From Serinus canaria (lineage: Eukaryota > Chordata > Aves > Passeriformes > Fringillidae): a stretch of 64,000 nucleotides of DNA. Numbering within the stretch: the first letter of the stretch is position 1; the number at the start of each line of letters is the position of its first letter. Of the stretch, positions 11,007-22,399 are shown in pieces. The translations under genes were made by a program, and so were the position numbers. The stretch lies in the NCBI RefSeq assembly GCF_022539315.1, contig NC_066317.1:70043190-70107189 (forward strand), in the 5' to 3' direction. Under the pieces are notes generated by a model that saw nothing but the letters and a program-made list of their open reading frames with translations, was not told the DNA's origin and searched no databases.

Positions 11007-11257
11007 GGAGTCCTTTCCTCTCTAGTCAGAGAAATTTTGGGATTATTTTTAAACCTTTTTTTTTTTTTTTGGGAGCAGATGCTATCGATGCCGCAGGGAT
11101 CAGGATTCTGAGTCTGGAATAAATCCTACGGAATGGGCAGGGATTTTGGGAATCGAGTCGTGCCGCAACAAGGAAAAACTTCCCAGGATGCATCGGGATT
11201 GTTCAGCTGGGAGAAGAAAAACTTTGGAGTGACAAAATTTGGGAAAATCCAAGGTCT

Positions 11258-11540
11258 AAAGGGGCTCCAGGAGAGCTTGAATTTGGGACAAGGGACAGAG
11301 GGACAGGAGCCAGGGAATGGCTGCCACTGGGAAAGGGGAGATTGGGCTGGGATCTTGGCAAGGAATTGCTGGCTGGGAGGGTGGGCAGGGGCTGGGCTGG
11401 AATTCCCAGATTTGCTGGGGCTGCCCCTGGATCCCTGGGACAAGTTGGATCCACCTGGGACAGTGGGAGGAGTCTCTACCCATGGATAGGGGGGAATGGG
11501 ATTAAAGGTCCCTCCAACCCAAACCATTCCTGGATTCCGC
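11258..11540 (+). mobile_element. CR1 copy, sense
   Basis: From AAGGGGCTCCAGGAGAGCTT through the GGGACAAGGGACAGAGGGAC block to GGGATTAAAGGTCCCTCCAA and AAACCATTCCTGG. It has a small internal deletion after GAGAGCTTG and another after GGATCCCTGGGACAAG compared with the longer copies. Confidence 0.88.
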
Positions 11541-13024
11541 AGCTCTCTGATTTTCCAGGATGGGGGAAAGGGAGGGAAATATTTTTGAGGAGGTTTAGTG
11601 GCTTTTTGATCCCAAATCAGCTCTTCCAGGGAAGAGGGAGCCTCATCCCTGTTTGGATCCAAAGGGAAAGCAGTGGACAATGGACCAGGATCTGCTCCAT
11701 GGGACACAAGGAAGGGACAGGAACTGATCCCAGGAAGTCTCACCTGGACAGGAGGAAGAAATCCTTGTAACAGATCCCAGAAAAGCTGTGGAGCCTCCTC
11801 GCTGGGAATATTCCAGATCCATCCTGACGCAACCTTGGGATGGCCCCACCGGATCAAGGAGTAGGACAGAGGAGCCTTTCCATAAATCCCATAAATTCCG
11901 CTTGGGAATTTATTACATCCCACAGAAGTTGCTGACGAACCCTTGGGAGCACCTGGATCACAAGGAAATCCTGGATTTTATACTCACAAACTGCAGCAGC
12001 AGGAATAAATTTTCATGGAATTTGCTGGAAAAAAGCCGGTTTTCCCAAGCCAGCACCGGTTTTCCAAGGTTCTTTCAGTCCGTAGGAATTTGTCACTTCC
12101 CACATTTCCTGATCCCATGGTGGATATTAAGAAGTTTTCCTTGTGAGTCAAGCGGAGGGAAGGAATTCCTTTGGATCAAGAAAACAGGGATGAATTTAAA
12201 TGGAAACATCCGGATGCGGCCGGGACAAATGTCCTTAATAAATTCTACTCTCCCGACATTCCAAAGAGATTCCCTGGCAAGGTCAGGCTGCCATGAGAGC
12301 TGGAAAAGAAGGATTTTATGGATGGAATTTCGCCACACTGCCCTGATCCCCTTTGGAATCTTTCCGGATGCAGGAGGGAGATGGAGAAGGAGAGAACTTC
12401 AGGAATGATCCAGGTGGGATAATGAGAATTCCTCCAGGGATGTGTTCCAAGGGAGGTTGGAGTCCTTCCCAAGGTTCCAGAGGATGGCAAAGAATTCCTG
12501 GGAAAGAGGGGGCTGTTCCCAGGACCTGCCTGGACTCTGGGATAGTGGAAGGGCAGCAATTCTGTGGGAATGTAAAATCCAAGGAATGTGGGGCTGGAAG
12601 GGATTTCCTCATCCCTTTCCCTTTGGATGTGACTTCAGGGAGAGCTCAGGAATTCCTGACAGGTTTCCACCCGACATATCCATAAAAATCCTGGGAAAAT
12701 CCTTGGAAGAGCATCCTTATCTCTAAATCCAGCGAGTTTCTTTTTTCCTCTCAAACCTAACCTGGCTTTTCTGGGATTAAAAGAAGGAATTCTTCATCCA
12801 CCTGGAGGCAACAGGGACAAGAGGTGGTTTCTCCCTTTGGAGATGAATTCCATGCGTTTGAATCCCATTATCCCAGCTCTGAATCCCATTTTCCTGGCTT
12901 TCCTCAGCTCTCCAAGCTCTGGAATAAACAGCTCCGGTCTGAACCTTAATTCCAGTTGAGGTTCCTCCTAAATCAAATTCTGTGGAATCACAATATAGGG
13001 AGACAGGTAAAGGATTGTTTGAGT
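11541..13024. other. no gene seen
   Basis: Nearly 1.5 kb of apparently single-copy sequence. The longest frame (about 200 codons from 11788) has no recognisable domain and biased Phe/Ser/Arg content from the TTCC/GGAA background. Confidence 0.5.
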
Positions 13025-13415
13025 TCATAGAATCATGGAATCATGGAATGGTTTGGGTAGGAAAGGACCTCAAACTCCAATCCCATTCCCATCCCATTCC
13101 ATGGGCAGGGACAGCTCCCACTATCCCAGGTGGATCCAACCTGGCCTTGGGCACTGCCAGGGATCCAGGGGCAGCCACAGCAAATCTGGGAATTCCAGCC
13201 CAGCCCCTGCCCACCCTCCCAGCCAGCAATTCCTTGCCAAGATCCCAGCCCAATCTCCCCTTTCCCAGTGGCAGCCATTCCCTGGCTCCTGTCCCTCTGT
13301 CCCTTGTCCCCAGTCCCTCTCCAGCTCTCCTGGAACCCCTCAGGGACACTGAGGATTCTCTGGAATTTTCTCTTCTCCAGGGGAACATTCCCAGCTCTCC
13401 CAGCCTGGCTCCAGA
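13025..13415 (-). mobile_element. CR1 copy, antisense (3' part of a dimer)
   Basis: Begins with the CR1 3' terminal repeat in reverse (ATAGAATCATGGAATCATGG), then GGTTTGGGTAGGAAAGGACC, the CAGGTGGATCCAACCTGGCC block, and ends at CCTGGCTCCAGA. The retained terminal repeats show an intact 3' end. Confidence 0.92.
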
Positions 13416-13553
13416 ATCCTGGAATGGTTTGGATGGAAAGGGACCATAAATCCCATCCCATTCCCACTCCATCCCTGTTCAGGGACACCTCCCGCTGTCC
13501 CAGGGTGCTCCAAGCCCTAGTGTCCAACCTGGCCTTGGGCACTTCCCTGGATT
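13416..13553 (-). mobile_element. CR1 3' end, antisense (5' part of a dimer)
   Basis: TGGAATGGTTTGGATGGAAA through CAGGGTGCTCCAAGCC and CCAACCTGGCCTTGGGC. It abuts the preceding body at the same junction seen in the other dimers. Sense order: 3' end first, then the body of the neighbour. Confidence 0.85.
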
Positions 13554-15654
13554 TTAGCCCTGCCCAGTCCCCCTTTGATGGGAATAAACCCCAGCCCATC
13601 CAATTTGGAGTTAATTCCAACTCTTCCATCCTTCCCGCTCCATCCCAGCTCCGTCTTTCATTTATTTACCCCTCAAGGGCCTCCTTGAAGCTTTCCCAGC
13701 CATCCCAAGGAGGGTCAAATCCTGGGATGAAGGAGGGAAAAATAAACCTCGGGAATGTTTAACCACTGAGGGCAACCCAGGGATGAGCATAAACGATTCC
13801 TGACCTGGAAAACTTCACCTCTTCCCGAAAAAATTCTATCACTCCTTTCGCCATATGAGGGCACAATCTCCCTATTTTTAGGATTCCAAGCGGATTCCAC
13901 AATGGATGTTGTTTGAAGTGCTTTTCCCTGTGGGAATTATTCACTGAGTGGGATATGAGGTAGCAGAGCAGGATCCAGGGAAAAAAGGACCCCTAAAGCT
14001 GGGTGGATATTCCCATTATTGAAGGAAAAGCACATTCCCATGGTTGGATTGCAGGGAATGTTGGGAAGAATGGGAGGAATTAACTGTTCCCTCCAAACCT
14101 TGCTTCCAGAGCAGGCAGAAATCGGGATTTGAATGGATTTTCAAGGAAAACTGTTGGCCCAGGTGGTTGGTTTGTTCCCTTCGGATCCTGGAGCTGCTCC
14201 ACAGGTTCCTGAGGATGGAATTCTTGGAATGTCCCTAAAACTGCCAGGTAAAGATCATTCCATAGCTCCCGGCTCTGAGGAAATCCAGAGATAAGCAGAG
14301 GTGTCCAGGACCTTTTTCCAACCTTCTGGAATCTCTCATTCATTCCTTTATCAATCATTCCTTAATCCTCTCCTGGAGTTTTTTTTTTTCCCTAAGGATT
14401 TCCCAGTTCTCCTTTCCTCCCTGCAGGAGCCCTTCGTTCCTGATATTCCCAACATCTGGCCCAGGGTTTTTTCCATGCCTTATCTCCTTCTGGAAGAGCA
14501 GCACTTCCCACCATCCCTTCCCCCCTCATTCCCATTCATCCCGCTCTCCATGTGGAATTTTAACCCCATTTGGGAAGCAGCTTTGGGAAAAGACACGGCG
14601 TTAAATAAAACCTCTCTGCTTCATCCCAAAAAATCCCCAGGAATGGTGCAGGTGCTGCTTTTCCACCATGGATTGGAAGGGGACAGAGGGAAGAAGCAGA
14701 ATTGGGGGAAATTTATAGGATTGGGAATTTGGTGCTGGAAATGGGAGGTATCCGTGGGGATCATCCCTGTCCCTGACAATTCCCCTTCTCCTTTTAATTC
14801 CACCCCTCTTCCCTGTGGTTTTTTTTTAAAACCATCAAAAAGGAACCAGGGAATAAAAACTTCGGGAATAAATCAGGGAAAAAAAAAAAAAATCCTTCCC
14901 AGATTTTCCACCGTGCCGGTGGAGCGAGGTCCAATTTTCTTTTCCTTTTATTCTTTGGGAACAGAATTAAATCAGAATCCATCACTTTTTTAAGGATCAT
15001 TGCTCATCCTCCTCTCTCTCTGGGATGGTTTGTGCATCTCCAGGAGCTCCTCCGGCACCCCCCCTTGGAAAAGTCGGAATTCCGGCTGCTTTTTGGTGTC
15101 ACTGGGACGGTTGCACATGGAAAAGGTCAGGAGGGACGGGAGCAGTGAGTCAGGCAGGGAGGGAAAGGAAACCGGAGCTTTTCCAACTGAAATCCCGCCA
15201 CGGATCCCGCATGATTCCAGAGGCAAAATCAATCCCAGGCGCTCCGTGGTGTTGTTGTTGACATTCCCAATCCCGGATGGATTTAAAGCTCTGAGGAAGG
15301 CTCACGTTCGAGTCAAAGTGACCCAAGTGCCGTGAAAAATGATGGAAGTGGGAATCTTTTCGGGATGAGTCAGCAGCCACGGCTTCCAGAAGCCGTGTGG
15401 TGAACCCGAAATATTCCACGGGAACAGGCCGGCTTTTTAAAGGAATGCGCTCATCCTGGAGAGGTCGGATCCAGGGCTAAATTTAAGCTCCAAGCCCTCC
15501 CAGGATTGGGAATGGCCATTCCCTCCTGGGCTGTGGTGGGATATTCAGCTCGCCTGGAGATAAATATTCCAGCCCTGCCCAGGGAGCTTCTCAGATGGAT
15601 TTTCCTGCTTTCCCAATATTCAGGTGCTTCCTGATCCCGGCTCCCGCACTCACA
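13554..15654. other. no gene seen; A/T homopolymers
   Basis: Short homopolymers near 14380-14390 (T) and 14879-14891 (A). Contains one NF-E2/MARE-type site, listed separately. The 230-codon frame from 14301 is Phe/Pro/Ser-rich and unrecognised. Confidence 0.45.
15365..15375 (-). promoter_or_regulatory. NF-E2 / MARE-type motif
   Basis: Plus-strand ATGAGTCAGCA, whose complement TGCTGACTCAT fits the NF-E2/Maf recognition consensus TGCTGASTCAY. A single 11-bp match can arise by chance. The neighbourhood (15140-15400) also contains another TGAGTCAG at about 15148 and moderate CpG. Confidence 0.35.
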
Positions 15655-16044
15655 CAATCATGGAATGGGGTGGGATGGACCTTAAAGCTCGTCCTATTCC
15701 ATGGCAGGGACACCTCCCACCATCCCAGGTGGATCCAAGCCCCAGTGTCCAGCTTGGCCTTGGGCACTGCCAGGAATCCAGGAACAGCCCCAGCAAATCT
15801 GGGAATTCCAGCCCAGCCCCTGCCCACCCTCCCAGCCAGCAATTCCTTGCCCAGATCCCAGCCCAATCTCCCCTTTCCCAGTGGCAGCCATTCCCTGGCT
15901 CCTGTCCCTCTGTCCCTTGTCCCCAGTCCCTCTCCAGCTCTCCTGGAGCCGTTTTAGGAACTCTGAGGATTCCCTGGATTTTTCCATTCTCCAGGGGAAC
16001 ATTCCCAGCTCTCCCAGCCTGGCTCCAGAGCAGAGGGGCTCCGC
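15655..16044 (-). mobile_element. CR1 copy, antisense (3' part of a dimer)
   Basis: ATCATGGAATGGGGTGGGAT, then CACCTCCCACCATCCCAGG, the CAGCAAATCTGGG block, and CTGGCTCCAGAGCAGAGGGG at the junction. Confidence 0.9.
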
Positions 16045-16165
16045 TGGAATCCCGGAAAGTTTTGGGTTGGAAGTGACCTTAAATCCCTTCCCATCCCCCC
16101 CCTTTCTGTGTTCAGAGACATCTCCCACTCTCCCAGGTTGCTCCAGTGTCCATCCATGCCCTCCC
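16045..16165 (-). mobile_element. CR1 3' end, antisense (5' part of a dimer)
   Basis: GGAAAGTTTTGGGTTGGAAG, GACCTTAAATCCC, then CTCCCACTCTCCCAGGTTGC and CCAGTGTCC. The junction retains CAGAGGGGCTCC as in the other dimers, with a few extra bases. Confidence 0.8.
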
Positions 16166-16427
16166 AAATTCCAATTTTCTGCTCCATGGAAAAGGGATTG
16201 TTCCATTCCAGAGGGTTCCTGGGGCCTCCGCTGGGTTTGTTCCCACTGAGCTTCACCCAAAATCCCAAACTTTGAGGGGCCTCGGGTCCCATTCCGGTGT
16301 AGAGCTGAGGAACAAGGAATGTTCTTCCCTCATGAAAATTCTGGATTTTCCTGGAGAGGCTGCTCCAGCCTGGAATGGAATTCCCAGGGATGTGAATGGC
16401 ATCCATGTTCCCCTATTCCCAGAAAAG

Positions 16428-16562
16428 CTCTGGATGTTCCATCCCTGGCAGTGCCCAAGGCCAGGTTGGACCCTGGGGCTTGGATCCACCTGGGAGAGTG
16501 GGAGGTGTCCCAGGAGTTGGATCCCGGTGGGATTTAAGGACTCATCCAACCCAACCCATTCC
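16428..16562 (+). mobile_element. CR1 3' end, sense
   Basis: CATCCCTGGCAGTGCCCAAG, TGGGGCTTGGATCCACCTGG, GTGGGAGGTGTCCCAGG and a degenerate terminus. About 100 bp upstream (from 16317) TTCCTCATGAAAATTCTGG may be older CR1 body. Confidence 0.8.
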
Positions 16563-18860
16563 CTGATCCTGATTCCCACTGATCTTCCATGGCCCTTCCA
16601 GAAGGGAAAGGGTTTTCCTTGGCTTTTTTCTCCCATCCGACAGCATTTTGGGTATTCCACAACATCCCAAATGGAATTCCACATCCAACCTCACGGATCT
16701 GAACCTTATCCTCAACTTCTCAAGGCAATGGAAGCAGCACCTTGGAATTAGGACTGGGAATGCTGGCGTGCTCCTTTCCCTTCCCATTTCCCAGGAAAAC
16801 ACAAGTGTCCATGGTGTGATGACCAGTTCCTGATCCTTGGATTAGGCTCCAGCATGGAAAATTAAGGAAAACTCGGCATTTTTATTCCTGGTCACGATCC
16901 AGGAGCTGATTTCTCCTGCACACAAGGAAAGGGATAAGGAATTTGCCATTCCCAAATCCCAATGTCTTCCCAGACTTGGATCAGCTCCTTATCCTGCCTG
17001 GGAGGTTCTGGAATTTGACTGGAGTGAAGCTGCTCCTGATTTCGGGATTATTTCTGCTCCCGGCATGGCAAAGAATTCCATAGGTGGCCTTCGGAACCCA
17101 TGGAGTTCAGGAATCCATGGAAATCGCCAGGATCCATCCGGAGGTGGAGATGTGACCCTCGGAAACCGGATGTGACCAGGAATGGTGGCCAAGGCGTCTT
17201 CCAGCAATTCCCTTTCCGCTGGATCTTGGGAAACAACATCCGGCGCTTCCATAATTTTATTCCCTGAATTTGTTGCCATTTTTTCCCGCTTTAATTCCAG
17301 ACAGATCCTTTTTCCTCCAGCTGGAATTGGGAATGGGAAGTGGAGACAAATTATTCCCACTCTTCTTTTGGCTTGGCTTTGCTGGAGCACTTAATTATTA
17401 ATATTAATTAATTAATAATTTATAATTAATCCCCAAAGAGGCAACAACAATCCAGATGAAATTCCAAGTCAGGAAAGCAAGGAAGGAGAAACTTCAGGAA
17501 GAGAAGAGTCCAGAAGTCTTCAGGAATAGCCGGAAAAATCGGAGAGAAATCAAGGAATAAGGTCCTGGCAGATGTGGGGGTGGGAAGTAGGGAAAATCCA
17601 AAGGGAAGGGTTTTAGGAGGAAAAGCATCTGGATAAAATTAGAGTGGAAAAGTGCTCGAGAGAGGGAAAGAGAGGAACAAAAATTTTATGGGATTCACCA
17701 ACAAATCCCGCTCTGTATTTTAGGAAAAAAACCCCAAATCCAGGGGTTATTTTTATCCTCCTTCCCCAAATGAAAGGAGGGAAATTCCAAAAAAAAACCC
17801 GGAGGAAAAGAAGCAGAGAAAATCTTTCCTTTCTCCTCAACTCCTGTGGAAAAATCCCCCCTTATCCCCACTTTATGAAGCCATAAAAAAACTTGGAAGT
17901 CTCTCCTGGCAGATGCCGGCAGGGCTGGTGCTGGAGGCTCCGATTTTTTGGGATGAGAGGGTTTGGAAAAGCGCTCGGCTTTGGAATTGTTCTTAAAGGT
18001 CAGCGTGGTGGAGAAGGGAAAAACGCGGAGCCGGGAGCTTTTCCCGCTGGATGGAAAAGCTCATGGTGACATCTTGGAATGATGTCTCCTGTGGAACAGA
18101 GAATTCCAGGATGTGCTTTTTTTGGGAATAGACAAACCAAGAGTTTCCCTTCCATCAGAGGTGCCTAAATCCATAAAATTGCTCCATTCAGTTGGAATTC
18201 CAGGCCAAATTCCCTCTGATTTCTCCTGAAATCCGATCCTAAGGAGAGAGACCCCAACCTCATTTTTCCCTCCCTAAGAGCTTTTGATTTTCCCTTGGAA
18301 AGAGAAAATTCCTGATTTTGGTGCCTCACGGCAATTCCAAGGTGGAATTCCATTGTTTATTCCACACCTCTGACAGATCCTGCTGTGCTTCTCCCTAAAA
18401 ATTCCCTTGGAAAAGAGGAGGAATCAAACCAGAGCCAGGAAGTCACACCTGGGTGGAAACAATTCAGCTCTGGGATAGAAATTCCCGAATTCCAGCCATT
18501 CCCAACATTCCCTGAGGAACCATCCCAGGGAAAGCTGAGGTGGAACTCAGGGAGCCATAAAAGATGGGATCAACACCCAAAATTCCAAGGAGAGTGTCCA
18601 AAATGGGTAAATCCATGCTGATCAAGCCTTTTCCCACGCTTGGAACTGCAGGTTTGCTTCCCCAAGGCACCGGGGATTGGGAAACTCCTCTTTTTAGGGA
18701 AAAGGAAGGAGAAAAGGAGCTAGAATTTATGGAAGTGGGACATAGGGACCTGACCTGAGTCTTGTTCCTAATTCCAAGCGATTCCGAAATTCCTGGTTGT
18801 GTCCCGGATCCAAGGGAAGGAGCGCAGGTGCCTCCCCATGGGCATTATTGAGGGATTGTC
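16563..18860. other. no gene seen; AT palindromic patch
   Basis: Contains an AT-only self-complementary patch at 17394-17430 (TTAATTATTAATATTAATTA core) and a CpG-richer stretch at about 17915-18060. Open frames are below 135 codons and unrecognised. Confidence 0.45.
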
Positions 18861-19289
18861 CATTTTTTATCCTTTTTTGCCCTTTTTTCTCTCCCTATTT
18901 TATCCTTTTTGCCCTTTTTTCTCTCCTTTTTTTGTCCTTTTTTGCCCTTTTTTATCCTTTTTTGTCCTTTTTTGCCCTTTTTTTCTCTCCTTTTTTTTTG
19001 TCCTTTTTTGCCCTTTTTTCTCCTTATTTTATCCTTTTTTGCCCTTTTTTCTCTCCTTTTATTTTGTCCTTTTTTGCCCTTTTTTCTCTCCTTTTTTGTC
19101 CTTTTTTGCCCTTTTTCTCTCCTTTTATTTTGTCCTTTTTTGCCCTTTTTTCTCTCCTTTTTTGTCCTTTTTTGCCCTTTTTTCTCTCCTTTTTTATCAT
19201 TTTTGCCCTTTTTTCTCTCCTTTTTTTTCCCCCTTTTTTGCCCTTTTTTTTCTCCTTTTTTCCCCTCTTTCCCCACCTCTTTTTCCTCA
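18861..19289. repeat. pyrimidine-rich tandem array, unit about 30-36 bp
   Basis: Repeats of CCTTTTTTGCCCTTTTTTCT followed by CTCC and TTTTTTGT/TTTTAT. Essentially purine-free on plus except for the G of TTTGCCC. Unlike the 7-kb tract it has a clear repeat unit. The Phe/Leu/Pro frames on plus and Lys/Gly frames on minus are artefacts. Confidence 0.95.
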
Positions 19290-19574
19290 GTTTTCATTTT
19301 AAGTTAAATTCCCCCAATCCCATCAGCTCAGGACATTGTGCTCCCTGTTTTCCGAAATTCTTTCTGCTATTCCCACAGAAATCCAGCTGCCCTTGGCTAA
19401 TCCAGAGGCTTTAGGAAGATTTTGTGGGATAAATCCATGGATCGGGTTTGTTGCCATCCTGGTGGATTTTGTCACGGACACTGGGAATTGTTTTCTTATG
19501 GAATGACTCTTCCCTGTCGAGGCCACTCCGTGCCCTTTTTCCATTGATTCCCTGAGCCTTTGGGCACCTCTTGG

Positions 19575-19915
19575 TGGAGAATCCCATCCCAACCTGGCCT
19601 TGGGCATTCCCAGGGATCCAGGGGCAGCCCCAGCTGCTCTGGGAATTCCAGCCCAGCCCCTGCCCACCCTCCCAGACAGCAATTCCTTGCCCAGATCCCA
19701 GCCCAATCTCCCCTTTCCCAGTGGCAGCCATTCCCTGGCTCCTGTCCCTCTGTCCCTTCTCCCCAGTCCCTCTCCAGCTCTCCCGGAGCCCCTCAGGGAC
19801 TCTGAGGATTCCCTGGATTTTCCCTTCTCCAGGGGAACATTCCCAGCTCTCCCAGCCTGGCTCCAGCCCTGGGAGCAGCTCCGAGGCCTCCTCTGGATTC
19901 TCTATAACACCTCCA
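19575..19915 (-). mobile_element. CR1 copy, antisense, 3' terminus missing
   Basis: Starts at CCAACCTGGCCTTGGGCATT without the usual GGTTTGGG / CACCTCCCACT end. It continues through the CR1 body and extends further upstream than most (CAGCTCCGAGGCCTCCTCTGG), a part of CR1 otherwise seen only at 22400 and 33350. Confidence 0.87.
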
Positions 19916-20603
19916 TGCCCTTTCTATATTCCCCCATCTCCCCTCACGACATCCATAAAAAACCAGGAATTCCAAGGTGGGATTCACAGGTGCCACTGGC
20001 CAGGAATCTCCTCCAAAACCAACTCCACCATCAGGAGAACCAGGCTGGAAAACCGCGCTGCAATTCCAAGGGCAGGATCCCAAATGCCAGGGGCTGGAGT
20101 GAGGTTAGGGAGCCTAAAAAAAGCCTGGAGGGCGGCCGGGAAGAGCCAGAGGGGAAGGATCTGGGATCGTTTGGGATGAGTCACATTGGGAATGAGTCAG
20201 CAGCGTCCTGCTGCTGTTCTCTCCCGGGATTTATAAACAAGTTCCAGCTCCCAAGGACACGGAAGGAATTTTTCCGCTCTGGAGCTGGGACAGGGATTGG
20301 TTGACATCTTGTGGATTGGGGGCTCCGTGTCTTTTTCCCTCCCAAAAAAATGGGAAGAGAAATCCCACAGAATAATTTGGATAATAAAACACGGCCCATG
20401 ATGAGCCGGGGTGGTTTGATCCAGAAAGGGAAAAAAACCCCAGAAAATGGGAATTTTGGGATTTGTGGCTTTGCCGATCTTTTATCCTGGTTTTTGTTCC
20501 ATTTGTGATGTTGGAATTCCTTCCAGTCCATAAAAACGATGGAGATTCCGTGCTGTGACATCACACTGGCATTCCTACATCACAGATCCTTGGAATTCCT
20601 GCG
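19916..20603. other. no gene seen; contains paired AP-1/MARE sites
   Basis: CpG-containing stretch 20090-20300 with a forkhead-like ATAAACAA near 20233. Otherwise unassigned. Confidence 0.4.
20177..20202. promoter_or_regulatory. paired AP-1 and NF-E2/MARE-type motifs
   Basis: TGAGTCAC at 20177-20184 and ATGAGTCAGCA at 20192-20202, about 16 bp apart. The second is the same 11-mer as at 15365. Pairing of two such sites within 26 bp is less likely by chance than a single match; function is inferred only. Confidence 0.4.
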
Positions 20604-21027
20604 TCTCAGCGTCCTTCCTGCTGTAGGAATTGGGAAAAAATCCCTGGAAAAGTCTCAGAGAGGTCGCATGGAACCCATCTCACAGGATCATCCCTGTATC
20701 CAAGGCCTCCCGAGGGTTTGGATAATCTATTTGTAGATCTTGGAATTCCATCCCTGAATTCGTGGCTCTTTTTCCACCTTTCCACTGGATTTTTTCAGTT
20801 TTCTATGTGGAATCCACAAAAATGCCTTAAAAACTTGGGAATTTTACCCCTTGATTTCATGGGAAGGAATTCTTTAGTTGTTTCTTTGGAATTCCTGGTT
20901 GCTCCCGTTGCTCTGGAGAGTTTTTCCATTGGCCGCCTCCAAATTATTCTTTGGGAAGGCCAGAGCTTGGAATTTTGGGATAATGGAGGTTGGACAATAT
21001 CTCCAAATCCATCAAATCCAACCTTTT
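20604..21027 (+). repeat. left arm of a long inverted repeat
   Basis: Complementary over about 420 bp to 21324-21755 (for example GGTAAAATTCCCAAG, GGCGGCCAATGGAAAAAC and GGTTTGGATAATCTATTT occur in one arm and their complements in the other). The similarity is near 95% in the inner 200 bp and lower towards the outer end. The last about 40 bp are the 3' terminus of an antisense CR1 that continues into the loop. Confidence 0.93.
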
Positions 21028-21110
21028 GGGCAACCACCACACTGTCCACAAATCCATATCCTGGAATATCCACTCGGACACTTCCAGGGATGGTGATTCC
21101 AGGCTTTTTA
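20985..21110 (-). mobile_element. old CR1 3' end, antisense
   Basis: AGGTTGGACAATATCTCC, AAATCCATCAAATCCAACC, ACCACCACACTGTCC and CACTTCCAGGGATGGTGATT follow the order of older avian CR1 3' ends. Its 3' end is shared with the right arm of the inverted repeat. Confidence 0.75.
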
Positions 21111-21323
21111 CCGTACCTGTCTGGAAAGTCCTTTGAGTGAAGGAATTTTTCCCGGAGGAATTTTTCCCATGGAAGTAGACAGCGAGCCACTTCCAACAGG
21201 ATCAGGAGAAGATCCCAGGGCCCTGCAGGAAATCTGGGAAAATGGGAATAAAATCCATGTTCTCACTTCCCAACCTTATTCCCAAATTCCGTTTCTGCTC
21301 TGCTTTGGACACGAAATCCTCTC

Positions 21324-21755
21324 AAAAGTTGGATTTGATGGATTTGGAAGTCTTTTCCAACCTTCATCATCCCAAAATTCCAAGCTCTGGCCTTCCCAAA
21401 GAATAATTTGGAGGCGGCCAATGGAAAAACTCTCCAGAGCAACGGGAGCAACCAGGAATTCCAAAGAAACAACTAAAGAATTCCTTCCCATGAAATCAAG
21501 GGGTAAAATTCCCAAGTTTTTAAGGCATTTTAAAGATTTTGTGGATTCCACACAGAAAACTGAAAAAAATCAATGGAAAGGTGGGAAAAGAGCCACAAAT
21601 TCAAGGATGGAATTCCACGATCTAAAAATAGATTATCCAAACCCTCGGGCAGCCTTGGACACAGGGATGATCCTGAGGTGAGGATTCCAGGTGACCTCTC
21701 TGAGGCTTTTCCAGGGATATTTCCCTCCAATTCCTACAGCAGGAAGGAAGCTGAG
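21324..21755 (-). repeat. right arm of a long inverted repeat
   Basis: Reverse complement of 20604-21027, with a 296-bp loop between. Its inner end is only a short sense CR1 3' terminus (AAAGTTGGATTTGATGGATT then TCTTTTCCAACC), followed by the duplicated flank. Small indels distinguish the arms, such as AAAGATTTTG at about 21532. Confidence 0.93.
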
Positions 21756-22399
21756 GAGCTGAGCTGAGTCCCCCCTTGGAGAGGCTGGGATGGATGGAAT
21801 TTATCCCATGGAGCTGGAATTAAACCTGGGAATAACCCCACAAACCTCCGTGGGCTTTCCAATGCTCCCAAAATCCAACCTCTGGCTCGGAGAGCGAATT
21901 CCTCAGGAGTGGCTGTTGCATCCCGAGAGGAAAAGCAGGAAAACAAAGGGATCCGTGAGGATAAACAGGGACTGTTGTTCCATGGATTGGAGGATTTCGG
22001 TGGAGACGGCGTCGGATTTCCGGCTTCATGGTCCCAAATAAACATTCCAGGATCCTGGAGCTGTGGCTGTCTCCAAGCCTAAGAAGACAAGAATTGGGAA
22101 TATGTGAAATATGGAATAATTCCCTTCCTTCCCTGCAGGATCCCAACTTGCAGGGAGAGGAGAGGACCCAGGGAGACAACAAATCCCAGGGAATGGGAAT
22201 TCCTGGTGGGAAGAATTCCAGGCAGGGAGAGGAGGGAGTTTATTCCCGGTGAGATTCCAGGAGACCTGTGCTGGATTGAGTGGGGGAAGGGAAGGATTGG
22301 GACATGTTAAATAGGGCAGGGGATTCCCAGTGGGATGGGAATTCCTGTCTGGATGTTGCTCCAGGTGTTGGGGATCCCTTGTTGTGAGATATCATGAGA
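21756..22399. other. no gene seen
   Basis: Unassigned, with weak GGGAATTCC-type internal similarity near 22190-22250. No exon was recognised. Confidence 0.45.
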
